The notes beneath the pieces are model-generated. The model was not told the DNA's origin. It was given only the letters and a program-made list of their open reading frames with translations, and did no database searches. Positions 1-7,683 of a stretch of 17,309 bases of DNA are shown in pieces. A program made the translations under genes and the position numbers. Every line of letters starts with the position of its first letter. Position 1 is the first letter of the stretch. Source of the stretch: CAYTSW01 sp964440605 (GTDB lineage Bacteria > Planctomycetota > Phycisphaerae > Phycisphaerales > UBA1924); contig CAYTSW010000052.1 in NCBI GenBank assembly GCA_964440605.1, forward strand, positions 1 through 17,309, given 5' to 3'.

Positions 1-953
1 TGCTGATGTAGCGTTCCCCGGTGGAGGGCAGAACCGTCACGATCCGCTTGCCGGCGACCGCGTCCGCCGCCGCCACCACCGCCGCCACCGCCGCCGGGCC
101 GCGGCCCGCCTTCGCCCTCGCGACCTCCCCCGCGACGCTTGTTGCGACGCCCGGTGTCGGGTCCGCCACCGCCACCGGCCGCGGGAGGACCGAAGTCCTC
201 CGGTCCCATCGGGCCGCGAGGCCCACGCGGGCCGCCGCCGCCACGCGGTGCACGGGCCGCCTGCTGGTCGGGCTGTTCGATGCGGACGATCTTCGGGCCG
301 CTGAGCTTTGCGGGCGTCTGCACCTCGAGCCGCGGGCCCGCGGGGGCAACTTCTTTAGGCCGCGACGGCACGTTCTGCTGCGGACCTGTCTTCTGGCGCG
401 CCGGCGCGTCACCCTGCGCGGGCGGCTCGGTCGGTGCGGAAGTCTCCGCGGTGCCGGCTTCCGCAGCCGCGGCACGCGAATCCGAAGCCGGTGCTTCGCC
501 CGTGCTCTCGTCCGCGGGCCCAGCCGGCGTTTCGCCCGCCTCCTCGGTGACGGGAGCGTCCTGCTCGGGGGGCGCGACCGTCTCGGGCGACGGCTCGGCT
601 GCGGAGGTTTCGGGAGAGGCCGACTCGGCCTTCGTTTCCGTCGCCTCCGCCTGCTTCGCGTCGGTGTCCTCGGTGCGCGCAGCGGGCTTGGCCTTGGCGG
701 CACGCTTCTTCGCCGTCCGCCTCGGACGCGCACGCACCTTCTCAAGATCAACCCGCGCCGACTGCTCGACAGCCGTCGCCGTCCCGCCTTCCCCCGCGTC
801 GTTGAACCACTCGCGCACCGTCGCCTCCAGACCGGCGGAGACCGATGACATGTGGTTCTTCACGCTCGGAATGCCTTCGGCCTTGCACTTCTCGACAATG
901 GCCTTGGATTCAACCGAGAGTTCTTTTGCTAGTTCAAATACACGCTTGGCCAA
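1..953 (-). CDS. infB: Translation initiation factor IF-2, N-terminal part (partial)
   Basis: IF-2 is the GTPase that brings initiator tRNA to the 30S subunit and promotes subunit joining. Only the first 317 codons are here; the GTPase domains lie beyond the left edge. The N-terminus (AKRVFELAKELSVESKAIVE) is the small IF2_N helical domain, roughly residues 1-50. After it comes a long Ala/Pro/Glu-rich low-complexity linker, then Gly/Arg-rich sequence with eleven consecutive glycines at about residues 287-297. Such variable linkers are usual for IF-2. No ATG fits the start. I chose TTG at 953 because the IF2_N motif begins with the next residue and a GGAG lies 8 nt upstream. The frame stays open to base 1. 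The gene follows nusA on the same strand after a 155-bp gap, the usual nusA-infB order, but without ylxR or an L7Ae-like gene between them. The identification is firm; the TTG start is likely. Confidence 0.9.
   Translation of the reverse strand, partial: MAKRVFELAKELSVESKAIVEKCKAEGIPSVKNHMSSVSAGLEATVREWFNDAGEGGTATAVEQSARVDLEKVRARPRRTAKKRAAKAKPAARTEDTDAKQAEATETKAESASPETSAAEPSPETVAPPEQDAPVTEEAGETPAGPADESTGEAPASDSRAAAAEAGTAETSAPTEPPAQGDAPARQKTGPQQNVPSRPKEVAPAGPRLEVQTPAKLSGPKIVRIEQPDQQAARAPRGGGGPRGPRGPMGPEDFGPPAAGGGGGPDTGRRNKRRGGGREGEGGPRPGGGGGGGGGGGRGRRQADRDGSALHRGTLHQ
63..95 (-). repeat. GGC/GGT tract encoding poly-glycine in infB
   Basis: Eleven consecutive glycine codons (mixed GGC, GGT and GGA) form a nearly pure trinucleotide tract inside the infB linker. 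The codons are mixed, so the tract is coding low complexity and not a perfect microsatellite. It may vary in length between strains. Confidence 0.7.
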
Positions 954-1108
954 GTGAACCGCTCCGGTGTCGTGCCGCGGCGCCCGTCGTCTTCGATCGG
1001 TCTCGCCGCTGAGTGTCCTGCTGCTGTCTCTCTACTCGTACTCGTTCGTCGTCTCGCCTCTTTCGCCAAGCCGCGACCCGACGGGCCGCGCTCGACGGGG
1101 CTGTCCCA

Positions 1109-2695
1109 TTAAATCTTGTCACCCTCGATCGCGTCATCGTCCCCCGCCGGATGGTCGCCCTCACGCAGCTCGGCATCCGCCGGCGTCGTGACACGCTCAG
1201 CCGTCTCCTCCTGACGATCGAGAGGCTCGGCGTCAGCCGGTGGCCCCGCCGCTGCTTCTGAAGCCTCCTCAACCGTCCGCGTCTCCTCTTCGGGCCGCTC
1301 GCTCGTGGTCGACGGCTCGGCAGGCGGTACCTCGCCGCCGGAAAGGATCGCATCCGCGCGCCCTTCGGCGTTGGGTCCGCCGGGCTGATTCGCGTCGACC
1401 GACAGGATTGCCGCAGCCGCCACGTCCCCCGAAACATCCTCGCCCGACCCCAGGTCGCCGTCGAGCAGACGCCGCGCCGTCTCTTCCTCTTCCGCTTTCC
1501 GACGCTCGGCCTCTTCCTTTTCCTTGGCCTGCTGCTCGGCGACTTCCTTCGCACGCTCGGCCGCCACCTCAACCATTTGTTGCGCTAAGCCCATCTCGAT
1601 CTCGAGCTCGGCGTTGAGCACGTCGGCCCCGACCTCTTCCACGTCAAAGACGCTCACGATGCCCAGAGCCGCCAGACGGTCGAGCATCTCGGCGCTGACA
1701 CCCTCGATCGGCTCGAGCGTGTCCGCCATGATCTCCAGACCCTTGTTGAACTCCTCGGGCGTGAGGATGTCCACGTCCCACCCCGTCAGGCGCGCCGCGA
1801 GCCGCACGTTCTGCCCCCGCTTCCCAATCGCCAGCGAGAGCTGATCGTCGTTGACGACCACGGTCGCTCGGCCCAGCTCGAAGCAGAGCGACACCTCGGC
1901 CACTTCCGCCGGCTTCAGCGCGTTCTGGATGAGAATCTGGCTCGACTCATTCCACCGAACAATGTCGATCTTCTCGCCGTTGAGCTCGTCCACGATGTTC
2001 TTGATCCGCGAGCCCCGCACCCCGACGCACGCGCCCACCGCGTCCACCTTCGAGTCGATCGAGCTCACCGCCAGCTTCGTCCGGAACCCCGCCTCGCGCG
2101 CCATCGCCTTGATCTCGATGATCCGCTCGGCGACCTCGGGCACCTCCACCTCGAAGAGCCTGCGGATGAAGTCCGCGTGCCCACGCGAGAGCACGATCTT
2201 CACTTGGCTCCCCACATCCCGCACGTCCAGAATCAGGCAGCGGATCCGCTCGCCGGGGTGAAACTGCTCGCCGGGGATCTGCTCCGACCGCGGCATGAAC
2301 GCCTCAGCCCGGTCGATCGTGCACACCAGCGAACCGCCCTCGTACCGCTGAGCCGTCCCCGTCACCACCTCGCCCACGCGCTTGATGAACTCGTCGTAAA
2401 CGCTCTTGCGCTCGTCCTCGCGGAACTTCTGAATCATCACCTGCTTGAACGTCTGCGCCGCGATGCGCCCGAACGTCGCGGGCGTCATGTCGAGCGGCTC
2501 GCCGTGACGCGTCAGCGACATCTCGCCCGACAGGCGATCGATCGTGCACTCGAACTCCTCGACGTCCAGCGAGTTGTGGAACTTCCGCGCCGCTGAGACC
2601 ATCGCCTGCTCAAGATCCTCGATGAGCACCTCCCGATCGACGTTCCGATCGCGCGCGATCGAGTCGATGATCCGCATCATTTCTTGGCTGTTCAT
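1109..2695 (-). CDS. nusA: Transcription termination/antitermination protein NusA
   Basis: NusA binds RNA polymerase and nascent RNA, and modulates pausing, termination and antitermination. The 528-residue product has the family layout: N-terminal RNAP-binding domain (about 1-105, opening MNSQEMMRIIDSIARDR), S1 domain (about 108-172), KH1 with GACVGVRGSRI (221-231), KH2 with the loop IGKRGQNVRLA (290-300), then a helix-hairpin-helix-like segment (about 330-375). A Glu/Lys/Ala-rich stretch follows (376-412), ending in a roughly 115-residue acidic, probably disordered tail that is longer than in minimal NusA proteins. The ATG at 2695 has AGGAG 9 nt upstream and matches the family N-terminus. 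The frame stays open 54 codons further upstream, but that part looks like leader sequence. The usual upstream neighbour rimP is absent, and infB follows. A promoter and hairpin in the leader are listed separately. Confidence 0.96.
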   Translation of the reverse strand: MNSQEMMRIIDSIARDRNVDREVLIEDLEQAMVSAARKFHNSLDVEEFECTIDRLSGEMSLTRHGEPLDMTPATFGRIAAQTFKQVMIQKFREDERKSVYDEFIKRVGEVVTGTAQRYEGGSLVCTIDRAEAFMPRSEQIPGEQFHPGERIRCLILDVRDVGSQVKIVLSRGHADFIRRLFEVEVPEVAERIIEIKAMAREAGFRTKLAVSSIDSKVDAVGACVGVRGSRIKNIVDELNGEKIDIVRWNESSQILIQNALKPAEVAEVSLCFELGRATVVVNDDQLSLAIGKRGQNVRLAARLTGWDVDILTPEEFNKGLEIMADTLEPIEGVSAEMLDRLAALGIVSVFDVEEVGADVLNAELEIEMGLAQQMVEVAAERAKEVAEQQAKEKEEAERRKAEEEETARRLLDGDLGSGEDVSGDVAAAAILSVDANQPGGPNAEGRADAILSGGEVPPAEPSTTSERPEEETRTVEEASEAAAGPPADAEPLDRQEETAERVTTPADAELREGDHPAGDDDAIEGDKI

Positions 2696-2772
2696 GGCGT
2701 CGGTCTCCTGCGGGGCGGTCCTGGTTGTCGAGCTGCCTGATTGACGGGATGTCTGGATGTGATCCGAGATGC

Positions 2773-2814
2773 AAAACACCACAGGCCACGCGTGACTCGG
2801 AAACACGCGTGGCC
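2773..2814 (-). terminator. Hairpin with T-run in the nusA leader (possible attenuator)
   Basis: A perfect 11-bp inverted repeat (GGCCACGCGTG at 2784-2794, CACGCGTGGCC at 2804-2814) encloses a 9-nt loop. Read on the minus strand, the stem is followed after seven bases by TTTT at 2776-2773. It lies about 80 nt before the nusA start, downstream of the proposed promoter, and no minus-strand gene ends here. It could therefore be an attenuator or regulatory hairpin of the nusA-infB mRNA. The delayed, short T-run makes efficient intrinsic termination uncertain. Confidence 0.5.
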
Positions 2815-3038
2815 CGCCGGTACGGATGCGTGCGGCGATCCGTCGCCTCACGCTCATCGCGATGGTGCCGGGCTCACCTCATCAGGTGGACCCCTCCGAC
2901 TCGCAGCCGCAGTGCGGGGCCGGCCTGGCCTCCACACGCGGGCGTGCTGAACTGGAGTGAGCGATCATCGCGCATGACAACGCACCGAAAAAGCCATAAC
3001 TCCGGAAGAGCGACCGTCGAGCCTCTCTCGGAGCGAGA

Positions 3039-3068
3039 ACCATACGGGGCCTACCCGACGCCGGTCAA
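3039..3068 (-). promoter_or_regulatory. Candidate sigma-70 promoter for nusA-infB
   Basis: On the minus strand a TTGACC -35 box (3068-3063) and a TATGGT -10 box (3044-3039) are separated by 18 bp. Transcription would begin near 3032, giving a leader of roughly 335 nt before nusA. The box match is good (5/6 and 4/6), and this is where a promoter is needed because the neighbouring gene diverges. It rests on sequence match only. Confidence 0.45.
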
Positions 3069-3265
3069 CGACTTGTTCGGTGTTGAGCGCCCCGTTCGGA
3101 ACCAACGCTCACGACGACGACCCCCGGAAGAGGGCGCTGCGGGACACGTCAGCCCGGCCCCACGCTGGACGACGGGCGTTGCACATGCGAGAGTCCGTCG
3201 CTCCCCCGTCCCGCGTTGCCGTAACCGGGAGAGACACGCGACGCCAAACCCGAGTAAGAGACGAC

Positions 3266-3622
3266 TTGAGCGACTTCGAGATGGACCTGATCGGCGACAG
3301 CGGGGCGGTGCTCGTGATCCGCCTGCCCCACGAGCTCTCTCACGAAACCGCAGACGACATCCGGTCCCAGGTCATGACCCGCCTGCCCGAGCACGACGAC
3401 GCGGCGCTCATCCTCGACGCGACGGAACTCCGCCTGGTCACCTCCATCGGCGTTGCCGCCCTGCTCCAGATCCAGGAGATGTGCAACGACCGCGGGGCGC
3501 CCTTCGTCATCGCCGCGCTGAGCGAGCAGCAGCAGGAGTTCCTCACCCTCCTGCGCCTCGACAGCCGTTTCAATACCGCCCCCACCGTGGACGAAGCCTT
3601 GACGGTGGCCGAGGGCAGGTAG
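3266..3622 (+). CDS. Single-domain STAS protein (anti-sigma-factor antagonist type)
   Basis: A 118-residue protein made of one STAS domain, the SpoIIAA/RsbV-type fold that binds anti-sigma kinases or takes part in other switch modules. Visible signs are the opening strand GAVLVIRLPHEL, the core strand AALILDATEL and the helix-capping motif VTSIGVAALLQI, where the serine (about residue 60) stands at the usual phosphorylation site. A hydrophobic switch segment, PFVIAALSEQQQEFL, follows. I prefer TTG at 3266 because it gives the family-like start MSDFEMDL and has AAGAG 5 nt upstream. ATG at 3281, five codons later, is the alternative (113 residues) with a poorer site. No partner kinase or PP2C phosphatase is nearby. 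Its end lies 13 bp from the end of the convergent fliM, so a role in flagellar or chemotaxis control is only a guess. Confidence 0.8.
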   Translation: MSDFEMDLIGDSGAVLVIRLPHELSHETADDIRSQVMTRLPEHDDAALILDATELRLVTSIGVAALLQIQEMCNDRGAPFVIAALSEQQQEFLTLLRLDSRFNTAPTVDEALTVAEGR

Positions 3623-3630
3623 CACCACCG

Positions 3631-3645
3631 CCGCGTCAGACGCGG
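3631..3645. terminator. Short hairpin between convergent STAS gene and fliM
   Basis: CCGCGT and ACGCGG pair around a 3-base loop, in the 13-bp gap and over the fliM stop codon. It could serve both converging transcripts, but there is no T-run on either side, so termination is doubtful. Confidence 0.25.
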
Positions 3646-4655
3646 TCCGAAGCGTTGATCGGTCGACTGACGCGCAGCGCGCGGGCGTCCTTGTGCCGCC
3701 CCATTTCCGCCAGCAGCTTCCGCTCGCCCTCCACGCACACCACCACCGGGTCGCGCACGTCCTTCTCTGTCATGATCACGTCCCCCTCCGACAGGTCCAG
3801 CAACTCGCGCAGCGTGATCGTCGTCTCCGCGAGCAGGCCCGTCACCTCCAACGCCGCCCGATCGAGCTGGCCCTGAATGTCCCGCGCGAACTCCCCGCGG
3901 CTCGCCCCGCGCTGCTGGCTGAACCAGCTCTGCGCCGACAACGCGTCCATCAGCGGCTCAATCACCGCGTACGGAATGCACAGATTCATCGTGCCCGCAC
4001 GGCTCGCCATCTTCAACTCCAGGCCCACCACCACCACCACCTCGTTCGGCGGGACGATCTGCACGAGCTGCGGGTTGCTCTCAGTCCCGTCGAGCGAGAA
4101 CTGGAGCGCTTTCACGCCCTGCCACGCCTCCTGAAGCGCCTCCATCGACCGATCGATCACCTTCGAGATCAGCCGCGTTTCGATCACCGTCAATGGGCGC
4201 TGCGGGATGAACAGTTCGGCGTTCGTGCCCCCCAGCAGCCGATCGATGATCGGGTAGATGATCAGCGGGCTGATCTCGAAGCAGATCTGGCCCTCCAGCG
4301 GCTCGGCGTTGAGCAGGTTGAAGCTCGTCGGGTTGGGCAGGCCCGCGATGAACTCCGAATAGGTCATCTGCTCGCACGTCGAGAGCTTCACCTCCACGAT
4401 CGTGCGCAGAAACGCAGACAGCGACGCGCCGAACGTACGAGCGAAGCTCTCGTGCAGCGTCGTCAGCGCGCGCATCTGGTCCTTCGACACGCGCTCGGGC
4501 CGCTTGAAGTCGTACGCCCGAACCTCCAGACCCTCCAGGTCCTTGCGGTTGCGCGTGAAGATCGTCAGCGACTCGCTGCGCTCCTCCACCTCGCCCGAGT
4601 CCACCGCGGCGAGCAATGCATCGACTTCGTTCTGGTCAAGGACGTCGGCGGGCAC
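3636..4655 (-). CDS. fliM: Flagellar motor switch protein FliM
   Basis: FliM forms part of the C-ring at the base of the flagellum. It binds phosphorylated CheY and sets rotation direction. The 339-residue product is close to the usual length. The N-terminus DVLDQNEVDALLAAV (about residues 4-18) is the CheY-binding helix, matching the family pattern LSQxEIDALL. The CheC-like middle domain covers about 45-235 and includes DRLLGGTN (138-145). The C-terminal SpoA/FliN-like domain covers about 262-332, with LLDLSEGDVI. I chose GTG at 4655 because the conserved N-terminus starts three residues later. The open frame extends 38 codons upstream but has no family resemblance there. The ribosome binding site is weak (GGAAG, 4 nt). 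No other flagellar gene is in the window, so this fliM stands apart from a flagellar cluster, at least on these sides. It diverges from the dsbD-like gene. Confidence 0.95.
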   Translation of the reverse strand: MPADVLDQNEVDALLAAVDSGEVEERSESLTIFTRNRKDLEGLEVRAYDFKRPERVSKDQMRALTTLHESFARTFGASLSAFLRTIVEVKLSTCEQMTYSEFIAGLPNPTSFNLLNAEPLEGQICFEISPLIIYPIIDRLLGGTNAELFIPQRPLTVIETRLISKVIDRSMEALQEAWQGVKALQFSLDGTESNPQLVQIVPPNEVVVVVGLELKMASRAGTMNLCIPYAVIEPLMDALSAQSWFSQQRGASRGEFARDIQGQLDRAALEVTGLLAETTITLRELLDLSEGDVIMTEKDVRDPVVVCVEGERKLLAEMGRHKDARALRVSRPINASDRV

Positions 4656-4840
4656 GGGGCTTCCCGAGAAGGGGCGGGGGACGAGCGCGAGGACGCTTCG
4701 CGGGCGCACGATCGCGGCCCGGAGTGTGGCTATCGGCCCCGCGGCCCACGCGCCTTGAGGGCCATCCATCCGTGTGAATCTCGCCTTGCTCCTCGCTTAC
4801 GCGGAACAACCGCCAGCCGACTCAGGATTACACTCGAACC

Positions 4841-7381
4841 ATGAACAGCACCGTCTCTTTCCGCTTCTTCGCCGGCCTCGTCGCCTTCGTCAGCCTCGCC
4901 CTGCTTCCGGGGGTCGCGGTGCACCCGTCCGCAGCCGCCGCTCAGCCGCCCTCGCCCGTTTCAGTGCACTGGCAGCTCACGCCCGCCGAGGCCAAGCCGG
5001 GCGGGACCATCCGCGTCGGCGTCACCCTCAACCACGAAGGCAAGTGGCACTCCTGGCCCAACACGCTCGCAGGTGACTTCCAAAGCTTCATTCCTACCAC
5101 CCTCGAACTGCCCGATCAGCCGGTCTGGGCCAGCGACGTGGGCGCCATCGAGTGGCCCGCGACCAAGATGGCGACCGTCCCCTCGCCCACCGGCTTCGGC
5201 ACCGCGCAGGCCCCGGTCTTCGCGGGCAAGGCCACCATCACGGTCCCGCTCACCATCGCCGAGGACGCCACCCCCGGCACGTACGTCTACCGCCCGACCA
5301 TCGGCTTCCAGTCCTGCGACGACAAGGTCTGCCTCCCACCGACCACGAGCACCCTCGAGATCCCGATCACGATCGCATCGTCGAACGAGGTGGCGGACGA
5401 AGCCGCAGCCGACGACAAGCTGCTGCGCGTCACCGTGACGCCGCAGATGGGCGTCGCGACTCCGGGCGGCGCGATGGCCCTCGCCGTGCGCATCGAGCCG
5501 GCCCCGGACTGGGCGCTCTGGTCGGGTCGGGAAGTGGCGATCCCCGAGTGGGTGGCGCTGCCCACGCCCACCGAGATCACCGTTTCGGGCAACGCGGTCG
5601 CCCACGTCGGCGAGGCTCAATGGCCTGATCCGAGTGCGATCGCGCCGCCCGCCGACCTGAACCTCCCTGGCGAACTGGCGGCGTTCGACCAGGCCGTGAC
5701 GGTCTTTCTGCCCGTACGTCTCGCGGGCGACCTCACGCCGGGCGAGGCCACGACGCTCTCGGTGACGGTTTCAGCCGAGGTCTTCCAGGACCCGGACTTT
5801 GGCGAACTCGCGACCGCGACGCAGACGCTGAACCTCGATGTCGTCGAGGCCACCGCGGTAACGCCCACGAGCGAATCTGCAGTCTTCGACGCGTTTGACC
5901 CTGCTGCGCTCCAGGTCCTGCCCGAAGTCGAGGTCAACTCGGCGTCGAGTAGGGAGCCCGACGCGAGCGAAGCTGCCGCTCCGCAGCCGCAAGGCCTGAA
6001 CCTGCTCGGCCTCAAGCTCCCCGCTCTGCTCAGCGCCGAGGGCGGGCTCAATCCCGTCGCCCTGCTCGTGCTCACCCTCGCCGCAGGCGTCGGCGGGTTC
6101 ATCCTCAACCTCACACCCTGCGTCCTGCCCGTCATCCCCATCAAGGTCATGACGCTCACCTCCCACGCCGGCGAGAGCAAGCAGCGTGCCTTCGTGCTCG
6201 GGCTGTGGATGTCCATCGGCGTCGTCGCCTTCTGGGCCGCCCTCGGCGTCCCGCTGGCCATCCTCGTCGCGACCACGCAGAACTTCGTCGACCCCTCGCA
6301 GTTCATCTTCGGCCGCTGGTACGTCACGCTCACCATCGGCTTCATCATCGCCGTGATGGCGCTCGGGCTCATGGGTCTCTTCTCCATCAACCTCCCCCAG
6401 AAGGCCTATATGGTGAACCCCAGCGCCGACTCCGCCCAGGGCTCGTTCATGTTTGGCGTCATGACCGCCATCCTCGGTCTGCCCTGTTTCGGCTTCGTCG
6501 CCGGCGGCCTCCTCGCCGGCGCCGCCTCCATGCCCTGGCAGGCCATCCTCGCCGTCTTTGTTGGCATGGGCGTGGGCATGGCGGCGCCCTACCTCGTCCT
6601 CTCGGTCTACCCCAAGCTGCTGTCGTTCGTCCCGAAGACCGGACCCGCCTCCGAACTCGTCAAGCAGTTCATGGGCCTGCTCCTTCTGGCCGCCGCCGCC
6701 TTCTTCATCGGCGCCGGCGTCAAGGGCCTCGTCAAGACGTACCCCTTCGTCGGCGAAACGCTCGACTGGTGGGTCGTCGCGCTCTTCCTCGCCGCCGCCG
6801 GCGTCTGGCTGCTCGTCCGCACCGCCATGCTCACCAAACGGCCCGAGCTGCGCCTCACCTTCGGGGCCTTCGGCCTCGTGATCGCGGCCGCGGGGGTGCT
6901 CATCGCGGTCAACTTCACCAGCGAAGAGCGCGATCAGTACCTCAAGCGACAGGCCGCGCTCGCCGAGGCCGGCGCCGGGGCGCAGTTCATCACCACCACC
7001 TGGAACGACTGGACGCCCGAAGCCATGCAGGCCGCACGCGACGCCGGCAAGATCGTCGTCCTCGACTTCACCGCCGACTGGTGCATCAACTGCAAGGCCC
7101 TGAAGAAGGGCGTGCTCGAAGTCCAGCCCGTCCGCGCTTCGCTCGAAGCCGACGACACCGTCACCTTCACCGTCGACCTCACCTCCAAAGCCCACCCCGG
7201 CTGGAACCTGCTCAAGGAACTCGGCTACGCCGGCATCCCGCTGCTCGCGATCTACCCCGAAGGCGGCGGCGACCCCTGGCTCTCCAACGCCTACGGCTCG
7301 GGCCAGGTGATGCGCGCCTTGCGCGACGCCGGCCACGAGCCGCCAAGCGACCCCGACACCCGCACCGCCAGCGCTGAGTGA
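4841..7381 (+). CDS. dsbD: DsbD-type thiol:disulfide interchange protein (cytochrome c biogenesis / thioredoxin fusion)
   Basis: DsbD carries electrons from cytoplasmic thioredoxin across the inner membrane to periplasmic thiol proteins. The 846-residue protein has a signal peptide (about 1-34). Next is an nDsbD-like domain (about 40-180) with the cysteine pair SCDDKVC (C159, C164), followed by a second domain of similar type (about 190-338) that has no cysteine. The membrane region (about 402-690) has its two redox cysteines in LTPCVLP (C427) and LPCF (C549). The C-terminal thioredoxin domain (about 715-846) has ADWCINC (C748, C751) and a cis-proline in GIP (P800). All three redox centres are therefore present. 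The protein is longer than E. coli DsbD because of the second N-terminal domain. The ATG at 4841 directly precedes the signal peptide; only a distant AGGA (13 nt) is seen upstream. The gene stands alone on the plus strand, and cytochrome c or thiol-protein clients are not in view. Confidence 0.92.
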   Translation: MNSTVSFRFFAGLVAFVSLALLPGVAVHPSAAAAQPPSPVSVHWQLTPAEAKPGGTIRVGVTLNHEGKWHSWPNTLAGDFQSFIPTTLELPDQPVWASDVGAIEWPATKMATVPSPTGFGTAQAPVFAGKATITVPLTIAEDATPGTYVYRPTIGFQSCDDKVCLPPTTSTLEIPITIASSNEVADEAAADDKLLRVTVTPQMGVATPGGAMALAVRIEPAPDWALWSGREVAIPEWVALPTPTEITVSGNAVAHVGEAQWPDPSAIAPPADLNLPGELAAFDQAVTVFLPVRLAGDLTPGEATTLSVTVSAEVFQDPDFGELATATQTLNLDVVEATAVTPTSESAVFDAFDPAALQVLPEVEVNSASSREPDASEAAAPQPQGLNLLGLKLPALLSAEGGLNPVALLVLTLAAGVGGFILNLTPCVLPVIPIKVMTLTSHAGESKQRAFVLGLWMSIGVVAFWAALGVPLAILVATTQNFVDPSQFIFGRWYVTLTIGFIIAVMALGLMGLFSINLPQKAYMVNPSADSAQGSFMFGVMTAILGLPCFGFVAGGLLAGAASMPWQAILAVFVGMGVGMAAPYLVLSVYPKLLSFVPKTGPASELVKQFMGLLLLAAAAFFIGAGVKGLVKTYPFVGETLDWWVVALFLAAAGVWLLVRTAMLTKRPELRLTFGAFGLVIAAAGVLIAVNFTSEERDQYLKRQAALAEAGAGAQFITTTWNDWTPEAMQAARDAGKIVVLDFTADWCINCKALKKGVLEVQPVRASLEADDTVTFTVDLTSKAHPGWNLLKELGYAGIPLLAIYPEGGGDPWLSNAYGSGQVMRALRDAGHEPPSDPDTRTASAE

Positions 7382-7468
7382 CACTTCGCTCGCCGCGATG
7401 ATGCCGCAAGGCTGATGTTCGGGTACGCCCTGCGCCGATGAGTGTGCACGACCGGCGCGGCTCGTTCG

Positions 7469-7497
7469 TTGACACGCCCCGCGCTCGGGGCTACTTT
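7469..7497 (+). promoter_or_regulatory. Sigma-70 promoter of the tRNA-Gly gene
   Basis: A perfect TTGACA -35 box (7469-7474) is followed after exactly 17 bp by a TACTTT -10 box (7492-7497). A start near 7504 would put the tRNA about 30 nt downstream. Its strength and placement fit a stable-RNA promoter. Confidence 0.7.
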
Positions 7498-7535
7498 TCC
7501 TCCTCCCCAGCCGCAAACACCGCGGGCAGAATTTA

Positions 7536-7607
7536 GCGGGTGTAGCTCAGTGGTAGAGCGTCACGTTGCCAACGTGAATGTCGGGCGTTCGAATCGCCTC
7601 ACCCGCT
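7536..7607 (+). tRNA. tRNA-Gly(GCC)
   Basis: The full cloverleaf is visible. The acceptor arms are GCGGGTG and CACCCGC, and the D-arm is GCTC/GAGC. The anticodon stem TCACG/CGTGA surrounds the loop TTGCCAA with anticodon GCC. The T-arm GGGCG/CGCCT has the loop TTCGAAT. The discriminator base is T, as expected for bacterial glycine tRNAs. The 3' CCA is not encoded (TTCC follows), so a CCA-adding enzyme is needed. The gene is flanked by its own promoter and terminator, forming a single-gene unit between dsbD and the convergent dehydrogenase. Confidence 0.96.
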
Positions 7608-7616
7608 TTCCAAGAC

Positions 7617-7654
7617 CGACCCCGGCCCCCGATAGGCCGGGGTCGTTGCGTTTT
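7617..7654 (+). terminator. Rho-independent terminator after tRNA-Gly
   Basis: An 11-bp perfect stem (CGACCCCGGCC at 7617-7627, GGCCGGGGTCG at 7635-7645) with a 7-nt loop is followed by TTGCGTTTT. It begins 10 nt after the tRNA. It also sits just beyond the end of the convergent dehydrogenase gene and may limit read-through into it. Confidence 0.8.
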
Positions 7655-7683
7655 GGACCCGCGCCCGCGGGCCGCTCATCCGA

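Larger units (their letters stand above)
2696..3265. other. 570-bp divergent intergenic region between nusA and the STAS gene
   Basis: I find no convincing protein gene, tRNA or known small RNA here. Reading frames crossing it have no family resemblance and lack ribosome binding sites. It holds the proposed nusA promoter and leader hairpin. No clear promoter for the rightward STAS gene was found. Its length is unusual next to the otherwise tightly packed genes, so an unannotated structured RNA in the nusA leader is possible. Confidence 0.6.

Noticed and set aside
60..100. GCC/ACC repeat tract as a regulatory microsatellite
   Set aside because: It encodes the Gly-rich linker of IF-2 with mixed codons, so coding low complexity explains it.
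2696..2857. 54-codon N-terminal extension of nusA
   Set aside because: The extension crosses the leader hairpin and has no family resemblance; the ATG at 2695 has a good AGGAG and matches the NusA start.
3693..4844. Plus-strand frame (383 codons) opposite fliM
   Set aside because: Composition is Arg/His/Leu-rich and unlike any protein family; the fliM frame is unambiguous.
5771..7516. Long minus-strand frame (581 codons) opposite the dsbD-like gene
   Set aside because: Gly/Glu/Asp-rich composition without any domain; it mirrors the codon bias of the real gene on the other strand.
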